Under the pieces are notes generated by a model. That model saw only the letters and a list, made by a program, of their open reading frames with translations, did no database searches and was not told the origin of the DNA. From an uncultured Mucilaginibacter sp. (GTDB taxonomy: Bacteria; Bacteroidota; Bacteroidia; Sphingobacteriales; Sphingobacteriaceae), in assembly GCF_946479965.1 (NCBI RefSeq), contig NZ_CAMLHX010000009.1, positions 35,388-99,387 of the forward strand: a stretch of DNA of 64,000 nucleotides, given 5' to 3'. This document shows, in pieces, positions 28,040-36,964 of the stretch (position 1 is the stretch's first letter; each line of letters begins with the position of its first letter). Both the position numbers and the translations under genes were made by a program.

Positions 28040-29593
28040 CTACTTAGGCCCGTAAGTAACCACCGGAATGATCATTTCTTCTAACGAAATACCGCCGTGT
28101 TGGAAGGTTTCATTATAAAAGTTAACAAAGTGGTTGTAGTTATTGGGATAAACAAAAAAGGTGTCCTCTTTGGCAAAAACAAAGCTCGAGCTCACGTGCA
28201 GTTTGGGCAGCATAGCATCGTGCGGGTTGCGTACATGAAAAACGTCCTTAGCATTAAAATTAAGGTTGCGCCCTTGTTTGTATCGCAGATTAGTATTGGT
28301 ATTGCGGTCGCCGATTATCTTACTCGCCTTTTTAACGCGGATAGTACCGTGGTCTGTAGTAATGATCACACGCGCCTGTTTCTGGCCCAAAAATTTAAGC
28401 AGGTCAAATAGCGGCGAATGCTCAAACCATGACAGTGTTAGTGAACGATAAGCTGCATCGTCGCTTGCCAGTTCGCGTATCATCTGCATATCTGTACGGG
28501 CGTGCGAAAGCATATCCACAAAGTTGTAAACCACTACGTTCAGATCATTTTTCATCAGATTATTTACAGAATCATTCAATGAACGGCCTTCGTCAATGTT
28601 TAGAATTTTATGATAGGAGTGCTTAACATCTTTACGTAAAACACGGCTTAACTGGTCACTTAAAAAATCAGCTTCAAATAAGTTTTTGCCACCTTCGTCC
28701 TCATCGTTCTGCCATTTTTCAGGAAAGCGCTTTTCCATCTCAAGCGGCATCAGGCCGGCAAAAATAGAGTTACGTGCATATTGAGTAGCAGTAGGTAAAA
28801 TACTATAGTAGGTATCTTCTTCCTCTAAACGGAAGTACTCAGAAATAATAGGGTTAATGATCTTGAACTGATCATACCGCAAGTTGTCGATCAATATAAA
28901 AAACAAAGGTCCCTTGCCATCCAGCTTAGGGAAAACTTTCTTTTTAAACAGCTGACTTGAATTGGTTGGCGCATTGTCCGGGTTTTTTATCCAACCCAGG
29001 TAGTTCTTCTCTACAAATTTGCAAAATTGTGTATTGGCTTCGGCTTTTTGCAGTGTAAGTATCTCATGCATACCTGCATCTTCCAGTTGCTGCAGTTCAA
29101 GTTCCCAGTATATCAGTTTTTTATAAACGTCCACCCATTCCTGGTAGCTAAGGTTTTCATTCAGCGTTATTCCCAGGTTCCTGAAATCTTGCTGGTAAGC
29201 CATGGTAGTACGTTGTGTAACCAGTCGCTTGTTTTCAGTTAATTTCTTTATGGTAAGGAGTATCTGTTTGGGGTTTACCGGTTTTATAAGGTAGTCGTCA
29301 ATTTTTGATCCTATTGCATCCTCCATCAAATACTCTTCCTCACTTTTAGTGATCATTACAATGGGAACATCATTATTGATGTTTTTTATTTGAGCAAGTG
29401 TCTCAATCCCCGTCAGGCCAGGCATATTCTCGTCTAAAAACACCAGATCGAAGTAGCCGGCACGGAAAGCATCAATAGCGTCATTCCCGTTTGTAACTGT
29501 GGTAACCTTGTAGCCTTTCTCACTTAAAAAAAGCACATGTGGTTTTAACAGATCAATCTCGTCGTCGGCCCAAAGTATGGTGGTATCCTGCAT
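28040..29593 (-). CDS. porX: T9SS response regulator PorX (receiver plus PglZ domain)
   Basis: 517 residues, matching PorX of about 518. The receiver domain (1-120) has the acidic pair in WADDE, the phosphoacceptor Asp54 in FLDENMPG and the conserved Lys in VMITKSEEE. The rest is the PglZ/alkaline-phosphatase-like domain, with metal-site stretches IDNLRYDQFK and TTDHGTIRV. PorX pairs with the kinase PorY and regulates type IX secretion; its phosphodiesterase activity on cyclic oligonucleotides has been reported for a homolog. It lies divergent from the HD gene. A T9SS cargo protein is not obvious in the window. Confidence 0.95.
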   Translation of the reverse strand: MQDTTILWADDEIDLLKPHVLFLSEKGYKVTTVTNGNDAIDAFRAGYFDLVFLDENMPGLTGIETLAQIKNINNDVPIVMITKSEEEYLMEDAIGSKIDDYLIKPVNPKQILLTIKKLTENKRLVTQRTTMAYQQDFRNLGITLNENLSYQEWVDVYKKLIYWELELQQLEDAGMHEILTLQKAEANTQFCKFVEKNYLGWIKNPDNAPTNSSQLFKKKVFPKLDGKGPLFFILIDNLRYDQFKIINPIISEYFRLEEEDTYYSILPTATQYARNSIFAGLMPLEMEKRFPEKWQNDEDEGGKNLFEADFLSDQLSRVLRKDVKHSYHKILNIDEGRSLNDSVNNLMKNDLNVVVYNFVDMLSHARTDMQMIRELASDDAAYRSLTLSWFEHSPLFDLLKFLGQKQARVIITTDHGTIRVKKASKIIGDRNTNTNLRYKQGRNLNFNAKDVFHVRNPHDAMLPKLHVSSSFVFAKEDTFFVYPNNYNHFVNFYNETFQHGGISLEEMIIPVVTYGPK

Positions 29594-29760
29594 GGTATAT
29601 CAAATAAGTAAAGTTATCGCTACCATTTTGGCAGTGCATCACCTTAATTAACCCCAAAGCAAGTGATTTGTTACCGTATTAGGCAGTAATTAACAAAAAT
29701 TAACATAATGGTGTTAATCAGTTTGTTTATTTTGTCATTTTTGCATTATATAATCTGCAT

Positions 29761-30993
29761 TTGAACAAGCGAAAAATAATTAACGACCCGGTTTACGGGT
29801 TTATCAGCATACCATCTGATCTGGTCTTCGACCTGATAGAACATCCATACTTTCAACGCCTCAGGTATATAAAACAACTAGGGATGACCCATTTGGTTTA
29901 CCCCGGGGCATTGCACACACGCTTTCACCACGCATTAGGTGCCATGCACCTGATGAAGCTATCTATAGAGGTACTGCGCTCAAAAGGGCATGAAATTACT
30001 GCCGATGAAGAGGAAGCTGTAACCATAGCTATTTTACTGCATGATGTTGGGCACGGCCCATTCTCGCACGCGCTGGAGCATACTTTGGTTGAAGGCCTTT
30101 CGCACGAACATATTTCTGTTATGCTGATGGATAGGCTTAATCAGCAGTTCAACGGCCAGCTAAGCATGGCAATAAGCGTTTTTAAAGGCACTTATAAAAA
30201 AGGCTTTTTACATGAGTTAGTCTCTAGTCAGCTAGATATGGACAGGCTTGATTACCTGAACCGCGACAGCTTTTTTACAGGCGTATCCGAAGGGGTTATC
30301 AGTTCGGACAGGATCATTAAGATGCTGAACGTAAAGGATGGTCACATTGTAATTGAAGAGAAAGGCATTTATTCGGTCGAAAAGTTTTTGATAGCGCGCC
30401 GGCTGATGTACTGGCAGGTATATCTGCACAAAACGGTAATAGCCGCCGAGCAGTTGTTGGTGAAGATCCTGCAGCGCAGTCGAGAGTTGGTTACCCAAGG
30501 CAAACAGCTTTTCGCCACTCCTGCCCTGGAGTACCTGCTTACCAATACTATAACCAGTGATACGTTAATGAAGGCCGACCATCATCTGGAGATATTTACT
30601 GCGCTTGATGATACTGATATTATGTCGGCAGTAAAGGTTTGGGTGACCAACGAGGATTTTGTGCTGGCCAAGCTGTGCAAGGATTTTGTGCGGCGCAAGC
30701 TTTTCCATGTAGATATTACTGCACAGCCTGCATCTGCAGAATACGTACATGGCCTGACCAAAAAGGCCGCGGCGAAATACGGTATATCTGAAGCTGATGC
30801 CGGTTATTTTGTCTTTGCCGATTCTATACGCAATGATGCATATAAACCTGGAGATGGTAACATACGCATCTTGAAGAAAAATGATACCATAATTGATATT
30901 GCCGCAGCAAGCGACAATTCAAACCTGGAAGCCTTGGCAAAAACAGTTAAAAAATATATACTTTGTTATAGTAAGGACCTTATAGATGGTTAG
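29761..30993 (+). CDS. HD-domain phosphohydrolase (dGTPase-like)
   Basis: Begins with TTG. The next ATG is 42 codons in, beyond the conserved start INDPVYGFISIP, so TTG is well supported. The HD metal site is complete: H in TRFHHALGAMHL, HD in LLHDVGHGPFSHALEHT, and D in SSQLDMDRLDYLNRDSF. 410 residues. Relatives hydrolyse nucleotides (dNTP triphosphohydrolase-like) but many are uncharacterised. It precedes the lpxD-lpxC-lpxA group in the same direction, separated by a hairpin repeat; this neighbourhood is recalled as common in the family. Confidence 0.9.
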   Translation: MNKRKIINDPVYGFISIPSDLVFDLIEHPYFQRLRYIKQLGMTHLVYPGALHTRFHHALGAMHLMKLSIEVLRSKGHEITADEEEAVTIAILLHDVGHGPFSHALEHTLVEGLSHEHISVMLMDRLNQQFNGQLSMAISVFKGTYKKGFLHELVSSQLDMDRLDYLNRDSFFTGVSEGVISSDRIIKMLNVKDGHIVIEEKGIYSVEKFLIARRLMYWQVYLHKTVIAAEQLLVKILQRSRELVTQGKQLFATPALEYLLTNTITSDTLMKADHHLEIFTALDDTDIMSAVKVWVTNEDFVLAKLCKDFVRRKLFHVDITAQPASAEYVHGLTKKAAAKYGISEADAGYFVFADSIRNDAYKPGDGNIRILKKNDTIIDIAAASDNSNLEALAKTVKKYILCYSKDLIDG

Positions 30994-31088
30994 TCGTAGT
31001 ATGTTTTACGCGATACGTTGTAAGTACCTTTCGGTAGTACAGTATTCAATCATCGAAAACATACCACGTAAAACGTATTACGTACAAC
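30993..31088. repeat. Intercistronic hairpin of inverted short repeats (HD-lpxD)
   Basis: Left arm 30993-31027 (CGTAGTATGTTTTACGCGAT...) and right arm 31054-31088 (...CCACGTAAAACGTATTACGT) are inverted, each made of related ACGTxxTACG units. The left arm starts on the last base of the HD-gene stop codon. A near-consensus -7 element TAAATTTG follows at 31106-31113, just before the lpxD ATG. Confidence 0.7.
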
Positions 31089-31117
31089 ATAATCACTTAT
31101 TTTAATAAATTTGCCCG

Positions 31118-32158
31118 ATGCAGTTTACAGCACAGGATATAGCATTCATACTTAACGGAAAAGTTGAGGGCGACCCGCTTGTTGCTGTTGACCGGCTGGC
31201 TAAAATTGAAGAGGCCACTCCCGGCAGCTTAACTTTTTTAGCTAATCCAAAATACGAGCCGCATCTGTATACTACTAACGCGTCAATAGCTATTGTAAAT
31301 GATAGCCTTGAATTAAGTGGGCCTGTTAAAGCTACTTTAATACGTGTAGAGAATGCCTACAGTGCGTTTACAGTTCTGTTGGAAAAATATAACACCTATA
31401 AACTGCATAAAGAGGGGATTGAACAGCCATCTTTTATACATGAAACAGCTGTTTTGGGCGAAAACGTTTACATAGGAGCATTCGCATATATTGGTGCCGG
31501 TGTAAAAATTGGCGATAACAGCAAGATATATCCCCATAGTTACATTGGTGATAATGCTACTATTGGCACAAATACTACACTATTTGCTAACGTTAAAGTT
31601 TACTTTGATTGTGTTTTAGGTAATAATATTACCATACATTCTGGTGCGGTAATTGGTAGCGATGGCTTTGGCTTTGCGCCTAACCCAGACGGTACTTATA
31701 CTAAGATAGCGCAGATAGGCAACGTTATTTTAGAGGATGACGTTGAGGTTGGATCTAATACTACTATCGATAGGGCCACGATGGGATCAACTATAGTAAG
31801 AAAAGGTGTTAAGCTGGATAATTTGATACAGATAGCCCATAATGTTGATATTGGCTCCAACACGGTTATAGCTGCACAAACAGGTGTGTCAGGCAGTACA
31901 AAGCTGGGCGAGAACGTGATTTTAGGCGGACAGGTTGGTGTTGTGGGGCATATAACGATTGCTAAAGGCACACAGGTACAGGCCCAATCAGGTATCGGCA
32001 AATCCCTTACAGAAGAAAATAAAAAATGGGCAGGATCGCCTGCATTTGCATATAGCAGTAATATGCGATCTAACGTTGTGCTGCAAAGGCTGCCCGAATT
32101 GGAAAAAAGAGTTATTGAATTAGAAAAAATAATTGCCGAGCTGCGTAAGGCAGATTAA
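31118..32158 (+). CDS. lpxD: UDP-3-O-(3-hydroxyacyl)glucosamine N-acyltransferase LpxD
   Basis: 346 residues. The N-terminal uridine-binding domain (1-100, with GSLTFLANPKYEPHLY) is followed by a left-handed beta-helix of hexapeptide repeats (about 105-300, e.g. IGAFAYIGAGVKIGDNSKIY) and a C-terminal helix. The catalytic His lies in the region LDNLIQIAHNVDIG. It adds the N-linked acyl chain in lipid A synthesis. First gene of the lpx group. Confidence 0.97.
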   Translation: MQFTAQDIAFILNGKVEGDPLVAVDRLAKIEEATPGSLTFLANPKYEPHLYTTNASIAIVNDSLELSGPVKATLIRVENAYSAFTVLLEKYNTYKLHKEGIEQPSFIHETAVLGENVYIGAFAYIGAGVKIGDNSKIYPHSYIGDNATIGTNTTLFANVKVYFDCVLGNNITIHSGAVIGSDGFGFAPNPDGTYTKIAQIGNVILEDDVEVGSNTTIDRATMGSTIVRKGVKLDNLIQIAHNVDIGSNTVIAAQTGVSGSTKLGENVILGGQVGVVGHITIAKGTQVQAQSGIGKSLTEENKKWAGSPAFAYSSNMRSNVVLQRLPELEKRVIELEKIIAELRKAD

Positions 32159-32180
32159 TTAGTCATGATCATCAGTATAA

Positions 32181-32220
32181 AACCAATGACCATTGACCAA
32201 TGAACTAATAAAGAATGAAC
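32181..32220. repeat. Single arm of ATGAACC-type short repeats (lpxD-lpxC)
   Basis: CCAATGACCATTGACCAATG and a further AATGAAC run into the lpxC-fabZ start; the lpxC ATG lies in the last AATGAAC copy. This resembles one arm of the hairpins at 34408 and 36241 without a full opposite arm. Confidence 0.5.
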
Positions 32221-33618
32221 ATTAAACAAAGAACTATTAAAGAACCCATAACCATATCGGGTGCGGGTTTGCATACAGGCGAAAAGGTTACCATGACGTT
32301 CCATCCGGCTGCGGAAAACCATGGCTATAAATTCAGGAGAGTTGATGTTGAAGGCATGCCGATAATTGACGCCGATGTTGATAATGTAACAGATACTTCA
32401 AGAGGTACTACGCTATCGCAAAATGGCGCAAGTGTAAGTACTATTGAGCATGTTTTGGCCGCTTTGGTAGGTCTGGAGGTTGATAACGTCCTTATTGACA
32501 TGGACGGCCCCGAAACGCCAATAATGGACGGTAGTTCTATTCAGTTTGTTGATGCTATTTTAAATGCCGGACTGGTTGAGCAAGAAGCCGATCGTGAGTA
32601 CTACCATATCCCATATAATATTCACTACTCAGAGCCCGACCGTAAGGTTGATATGGTGGCTATGCCTTTGGATGACTACCGATTTACCTGCATGGTTGAC
32701 TATAACTCGCAGGTACTGGGCAGTCAGCATGCCAGTATCTCTTCAATAACCGAGTTTGTTAAAGAAATAGCGTCATGCCGCACCTTTTGCTTTTTGCATG
32801 AGTTGGAGATGCTTTTAAAGCATGACCTTATAAAAGGTGGCGATCTGAACAATGCTATAGTAGTGGTTGACAAAGATGTTGATGAAGCAGAACTACAGCA
32901 TTTAGCAAAACTGTTTAACCGCAAGGACATTAAAGTTGCTCCTCAAGGCATACTTAATAATATTGAGCTGCGCCATCAAAATGAACCAGCACGCCATAAA
33001 CTGCTGGATATGATAGGCGACTTAGCGCTGGTAGGTGTTCCGCTTCGCGGCCATATAATGGCAGCAAGGCCTGGTCACGCGGCCAATGTTGCATTCGCTA
33101 AAAAGATCAAAACACTGATAAAGAAAGAACGTAGCCGCAAGCATTTTAAGGTCTACGATCCTAACATGAAGCCGGTTTATGATACCGTGCAGATAATGAA
33201 GATACTGCCGCATCGTCAGCCTATGCTGCTTATTGATAAAATATTGGAGTTGACGAAAAGCCACGTTGTAGGGTTGAAAAACGTTACCATGAATGAGGAG
33301 ATATTTAAAGGCCACTTTCCGGACGCCCCACTATTTCCGGGCGTTTTACAAATTGAAGCTATGGCCCAAACGGGTGGCATATTGGTGCTGAATACAGTAC
33401 CCGATCCGGAAAATTATATTACCTTGTTCTTAAAAATTGAAAATGCGCGGTTTAAAGATAAGGTTGTGCCCGGCGATACGTTAATATTCCATTGCAACCT
33501 GTTAGCGCCGATACGCCGGGGTATTGCTCAAATGAAAGGTATTGGCATGGTGGGCGAGCGCGTTGTGGTAGAGGCTGAATTAATGGCCCAGATAGTTAGA
33601 AAACAAGTAACTGAATAA
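32215..33618 (+). CDS. lpxC-fabZ: Bifunctional LpxC deacetylase / FabZ dehydratase
   Basis: 467 residues, a fusion typical of Bacteroidota. The LpxC half (1-310) has the zinc ligands in STIEHVLAALVG and HKLLDMIGDLALVG. The FabZ half (320-467) has HRQPMLLIDKI and the hot-dog catalytic motif GHFPDAPLFPGVLQIEAMAQ with its His and Glu. LpxC makes the committed step of lipid A synthesis; FabZ dehydrates 3-hydroxyacyl-ACP. The fusion places two enzymes that compete for the same acyl precursor in one chain. It precedes lpxA by two bases. Confidence 0.97.
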   Translation: MNIKQRTIKEPITISGAGLHTGEKVTMTFHPAAENHGYKFRRVDVEGMPIIDADVDNVTDTSRGTTLSQNGASVSTIEHVLAALVGLEVDNVLIDMDGPETPIMDGSSIQFVDAILNAGLVEQEADREYYHIPYNIHYSEPDRKVDMVAMPLDDYRFTCMVDYNSQVLGSQHASISSITEFVKEIASCRTFCFLHELEMLLKHDLIKGGDLNNAIVVVDKDVDEAELQHLAKLFNRKDIKVAPQGILNNIELRHQNEPARHKLLDMIGDLALVGVPLRGHIMAARPGHAANVAFAKKIKTLIKKERSRKHFKVYDPNMKPVYDTVQIMKILPHRQPMLLIDKILELTKSHVVGLKNVTMNEEIFKGHFPDAPLFPGVLQIEAMAQTGGILVLNTVPDPENYITLFLKIENARFKDKVVPGDTLIFHCNLLAPIRRGIAQMKGIGMVGERVVVEAELMAQIVRKQVTE

Positions 33619-33620
33619 GC

Positions 33621-34403
33621 ATGATCCAACCCTTAGCATATATACATCCGCAGGCTAAAATAGCCGATAATGTTGTTATTGAACCTTTTGTTACCATTCA
33701 TAAGGATGTAGAAGTTGGCGAAGGCACCTGGATAGGTTCAAATTCTGTTATAATGGATGGGGCACGCATTGGCAAAAACTGCCGTATTTTCCCGGGTGCT
33801 GTTGTTTCGGCACCACCGCAAGATTTAAAGTACAAAGGCGAACCCAGCACAGTTACCATCGGCGACAATACGGTTATCCGCGAATGCGTAACCCTTAACC
33901 GTGGTACTGCGTTAGATAAAAACACCACCACTATTGGCAGCAATTGTTTGCTGATGGCTTATGTACACGTAGCACACGATTGTGTTATTGGCGATAATGT
34001 AATTATTGCCAACTCCGTACAATTGGCCGGCCACATTAATGTCTACGATTATGCCTTTATCGGAGGAACATCGGCAGTACACCAGTTTGTTGAAATAGGT
34101 GCGCATAGCATGATATCGGGTGGATCATTGGTACGTAAAGACGTACCGCCATTTACCAAAGCCGGACGTGAACCTTTGTCCTATATCGGTATTAATTCGG
34201 TAGGATTACGACGCAGGGGATTTTCTGCAGAATCCATCAATGAGATTCAGGAGATATACCGGATCATCTTCCTTAAGAAATACAATGTTACCAAAGCGCT
34301 GGATATCATTGAAGCCGAGTTTAACCCAACTGTTGAGCGAGATGAGATCATTAACTTCGTTTCCAACTCGCAACGTGGTATTATGAAAGGGTTTGGCATA
34401 TAA
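33621..34403 (+). CDS. lpxA: UDP-N-acetylglucosamine acyltransferase LpxA
   Basis: 260 residues with hexapeptide beta-helix repeats from residue 1 to about 190 and a C-terminal helical domain with the GLRRRGFSAESINEIQEIYR motif. The catalytic His lies in AYVHVAHDCVIGDN near residue 124. It catalyses the first lipid A step, O-acylation of UDP-GlcNAc. Co-transcribed with lpxC-fabZ. A hairpin repeat begins four bases after the stop. Confidence 0.97.
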   Translation: MIQPLAYIHPQAKIADNVVIEPFVTIHKDVEVGEGTWIGSNSVIMDGARIGKNCRIFPGAVVSAPPQDLKYKGEPSTVTIGDNTVIRECVTLNRGTALDKNTTTIGSNCLLMAYVHVAHDCVIGDNVIIANSVQLAGHINVYDYAFIGGTSAVHQFVEIGAHSMISGGSLVRKDVPPFTKAGREPLSYIGINSVGLRRRGFSAESINEIQEIYRIIFLKKYNVTKALDIIEAEFNPTVERDEIINFVSNSQRGIMKGFGI

Positions 34404-34407
34404 GTTA

Positions 34408-34486
34408 GTTCGTAGGTGATAGTTCATGGTTCATATCATCTAACCACAAACTTTCACTATGATCTATGAACCATCAACAATGAACC
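34408..34486. repeat. Intercistronic hairpin of inverted ATGAACC repeats (lpxA-ABC)
   Basis: The left arm (34408-34437) has GATAGTTCATGGTTCATAT; the right arm (34455-34486) has ATCTATGAACCATCAAC and AATGAACC. The arms are tandem 7-9-bp units in opposite orientation. The right arm supplies the ATG of the ABC ATPase gene. Confidence 0.75.
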
Positions 34487-35106
34487 AAATAAACATCTCC
34501 CTCGAAAACATCGGCCGACGCTTTAACCGCGATTGGATATTCAGAGGGGTTGATTATAGTTTAACAAGCGGAGAAAGTTATGCTATTCTTGGCCCTAATG
34601 GTTCGGGTAAATCCACCTTACTGCAAATTCTAAACTGCAGCCTCTCTCCTTCAATTGGCGACATCAATTTTTTAAACAACGGCGAGAAAATCGACATTGA
34701 AAAGGTATTCAATTACCTGAGCCTGGCAGCACCTTACCTGGAATTGATAGAAGAGTTCTCTTTAGAAGAAGTGATCGATTTCCATTTCAAATTTAAACCC
34801 TATAAAGCCGGCATCAATAAAGATAGAATAATAGAGCTCCTTAGCTTACCGGGCAACAAATATAAACTCGTTAAATATTTTTCTTCGGGGATGAAACAGC
34901 GGCTAAAGCTGGCACTGGCATTTTGCTCTGATGCCCCTATGCTTATGTTGGACGAGCCGACATCTAATCTGGATACGCAAGGCGTTGATTGGTATTTAAG
35001 CCTGGTAGAGCAATTTGCGCAGGGCCGTTTAACAATTGTATGCTCTAATCAGGAGCACGAGTATGGCTTTTGTAAGCACCGGCTAAATATCGCCGATTAT
35101 AAATAG
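34480..35106 (+). CDS. ABC transporter ATP-binding protein
   Basis: An earlier ATG at 34459 lies in the repeat arm and adds only seven residues of repeat sequence, so the ATG at 34480 (MNQINISLENIG) is preferred; 208 residues. Walker A GPNGSGKST at about 38-46, signature SSGMKQRLKLAL, Walker B MLMLDEPTSNLD. It is a short, single ATPase domain of the CcmA-like type. No permease gene is adjacent, so its membrane partner is encoded elsewhere. The following glycosyltransferase gene starts four bases after its stop. Confidence 0.93.
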   Translation: MNQINISLENIGRRFNRDWIFRGVDYSLTSGESYAILGPNGSGKSTLLQILNCSLSPSIGDINFLNNGEKIDIEKVFNYLSLAAPYLELIEEFSLEEVIDFHFKFKPYKAGINKDRIIELLSLPGNKYKLVKYFSSGMKQRLKLALAFCSDAPMLMLDEPTSNLDTQGVDWYLSLVEQFAQGRLTIVCSNQEHEYGFCKHRLNIADYK

Positions 35107-35110
35107 CAAC

Positions 35111-36244
35111 ATGATAATAGAGATTTATGGTATAGTAGCTGGTGTTTCTTGTATAATAACAACCATCTATTTACTCATAAATCTTAAAAAAGTAAAACGA
35201 TTACAAGGTCAGCCATTAGCTAATGTTCAACCGGGTTTAGCCATAATTATCCCCGTACGTAACGAAGAAGCCGATCTGGAAAAAGCACTGCAAAGTGTCT
35301 GCAATATCAATTACGACAACTACCGCATCATTGTAGTGAACGACCGGTCTACCGACCGCACACCGCAAATACTCGAAGCCTTCTCAAAGAGATATCCCAA
35401 GCTTACCGTAACGACCATAACCGAACTGCCCGATGGTTGGCTTGGAAAAAACAACGCCTTATACCAAGGCTATAAAAGCAGTACCGAAGAATGGCTGCTT
35501 TTTACCGATGCTGATATTGAATATCACCCCGACGCTATTAGCAAGGCGATGGCTTATAGCGTGAAAAATAATTTAGATAATCTGGCTGTAATGCCCGAAG
35601 TAATATCTCCGTCGAGGTTATTAAACAGCGTGCTGGGTACGTTTAAATTTATGCTGGTGATATACCTGCGCCCCTGGGATGCTATTAAGCCTAAAACCAA
35701 TGCTCATATCGGTATAGGTGCTTTTTGCCTGGTTAAGCGCACCGCTTATGAAAAAGCGGGAACCCATACCCTTATAAAGCTGCGGCCCGATGACGATATT
35801 AAATTAGGATACAACATTAAAAAAGCCGGCCTGCGGCAGGATGTACTAAGCGGAATGGGCACCGTAAAGCTGGAATGGTACAAAAATCTGGGTCAATTTA
35901 TTAACGGCCTAATGAAAAACACATTTGCCACAGCCAACTATAACGTGTTTATGGCATTGGCTTTTGCTGTATCCTGTTTGGTGTGCTTTACTTTGCCTGT
36001 CCCTGTAATGTTAATTTGGGGCGATGTTTACATTAAGCTGTTGGCAATCGCAGTGTTGCTGGCCCAGATGCTTTACATGCATCTGGTGCCGCCTAATAAA
36101 TGGTGGTATGCTTTAATGGTCCCATTCTCCGGGGCTGTTATGGCTTATGTGTTTGTACGATCAACCTTTATCACCGTAAAACAGGGCGGCATATACTGGC
36201 GGGATAGCTTTTATTCGCTGGATGAGCTGAAAGGTGGTTCATAG
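35111..36244 (+). CDS. Membrane glycosyltransferase, family 2 (CrtQ/HpnB-like)
   Basis: 377 residues. An N-terminal membrane anchor is followed by the GT-A domain with IIPVRNEEADLEKAL, VVNDRSTDRTPQIL and the metal-binding FTDADIEYHP. The DGWLGKNNALYQG and LRPDDDIKLGYNIKKAG stretches resemble CrtQ/HpnB-type enzymes, which glycosylate carotenoids, hopanoids or similar lipids. Two or three C-terminal membrane helices follow (about 280-355). The acceptor is unknown. The stop codon lies in the left arm of the next hairpin. Confidence 0.88.
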   Translation: MIIEIYGIVAGVSCIITTIYLLINLKKVKRLQGQPLANVQPGLAIIIPVRNEEADLEKALQSVCNINYDNYRIIVVNDRSTDRTPQILEAFSKRYPKLTVTTITELPDGWLGKNNALYQGYKSSTEEWLLFTDADIEYHPDAISKAMAYSVKNNLDNLAVMPEVISPSRLLNSVLGTFKFMLVIYLRPWDAIKPKTNAHIGIGAFCLVKRTAYEKAGTHTLIKLRPDDDIKLGYNIKKAGLRQDVLSGMGTVKLEWYKNLGQFINGLMKNTFATANYNVFMALAFAVSCLVCFTLPVPVMLIWGDVYIKLLAIAVLLAQMLYMHLVPPNKWWYALMVPFSGAVMAYVFVRSTFITVKQGGIYWRDSFYSLDELKGGS

Positions 36245-36327
36245 TTCTTAGTTCATGGATGATAGTTCATAGATCATAGTAAAGCATGTCCCTTCACTAT
36301 GAACCATGAACTATCAACCACGAACCA
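36241..36327. repeat. Intercistronic hairpin of inverted ATGAACC repeats (GT2-efp)
   Basis: The left arm (36241-36280) reads TAGTTCTTAGTTCATGGATG and onward; the right arm (36295-36327) reads CACTATGAACCATGAACTAT and onward. Same repeat family as 34408-34486, sharing TTCACTATGA at the loop side. The glycosyltransferase stop codon is inside the left arm; the efp promoter begins two bases after the right arm. Confidence 0.78.
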
Positions 36328-36328
36328 C

Positions 36329-36359
36329 TTGCAACTTTCGCCGTAACTCCCTAAGTTTG
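36329..36359 (+). promoter_or_regulatory. Predicted efp promoter, Bacteroidota type
   Basis: TTG at 36329-36331, a 20-bp spacer, then TAAGTTTG at 36352-36359. This matches the Bacteroidota consensus of TTTG/TTG with TAnnTTTG 19-21 bp later. It lies 20 bp before the efp ATG. Confidence 0.75.
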
Positions 36360-36378
36360 CGCCTCAATTATAATTGTT

Positions 36379-36942
36379 ATGTCTAAAGCATCCGAAGTAA
36401 AAAATGGGAATATCCTGCGTTTTAACGGGGAGTTACTACAGGTAGAAGAATTTTTGCACCGCACACCCGGCAATTTGCGCGCTTTTTACCAGGCCCGCAT
36501 GCGTAACGTAAAAACCGGTAAGCTGGTTGAATACCGTTTCCGTACGGATGAAGACGTAACTATTGCCCGCGTTGAAACTAACGACTATCAATATCTTTAT
36601 GATGACGGCGATCAGCTGGTGATAATGGATAACACCACTTACGATCAGCATAATGTGCCTAAGGCGCTGTTTGGTCCGGCGGTGAAGTTTTTAAAGGAAG
36701 GCATGAATGTTATTGTGGCTTTTGAAAGTGAAGAACCAATTATGGGCCAGATCCCCGGATCGGCAGAGTTGGAGATAACTTACACCGAGCCAGCTGTAAA
36801 AGGCGATACCTCAACCGGTGCGCTAAAAAAGGCGACTGTTGAAACCGGAGCCGAAATTAACGTGCCCCTGTTCATCAACATTGGCGATAAAGTTAGGGTT
36901 GATACCACGACAGGTTCATACGTAGAAAGAGTTAAAGGATAA
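36379..36942 (+). CDS. efp: Translation elongation factor P
   Basis: 187 residues, full length, with three beta-barrel domains; the C-terminal signature INVPLFINIGDKVRVDTTTG is clear. EF-P rescues ribosomes stalled on polyproline. At the tip loop, where E. coli has PGKGQAF with the beta-lysylated Lys34, this protein reads PGNLRAF: Asn32 in the Lys position and Arg two residues on. No EpmA or EarP gene is visible nearby. It may work unmodified, as suggested for other non-Lys EF-Ps. It has its own promoter and terminator. Confidence 0.97.
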   Translation: MSKASEVKNGNILRFNGELLQVEEFLHRTPGNLRAFYQARMRNVKTGKLVEYRFRTDEDVTIARVETNDYQYLYDDGDQLVIMDNTTYDQHNVPKALFGPAVKFLKEGMNVIVAFESEEPIMGQIPGSAELEITYTEPAVKGDTSTGALKKATVETGAEINVPLFINIGDKVRVDTTTGSYVERVKG

Positions 36943-36964
36943 GCCTGTAATTTGATAAGATATT

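Noticed and set aside
34459..34479. Longer start for the ABC ATPase
   Set aside because: These seven codons are repeat-arm sequence and do not match the family N-terminus.
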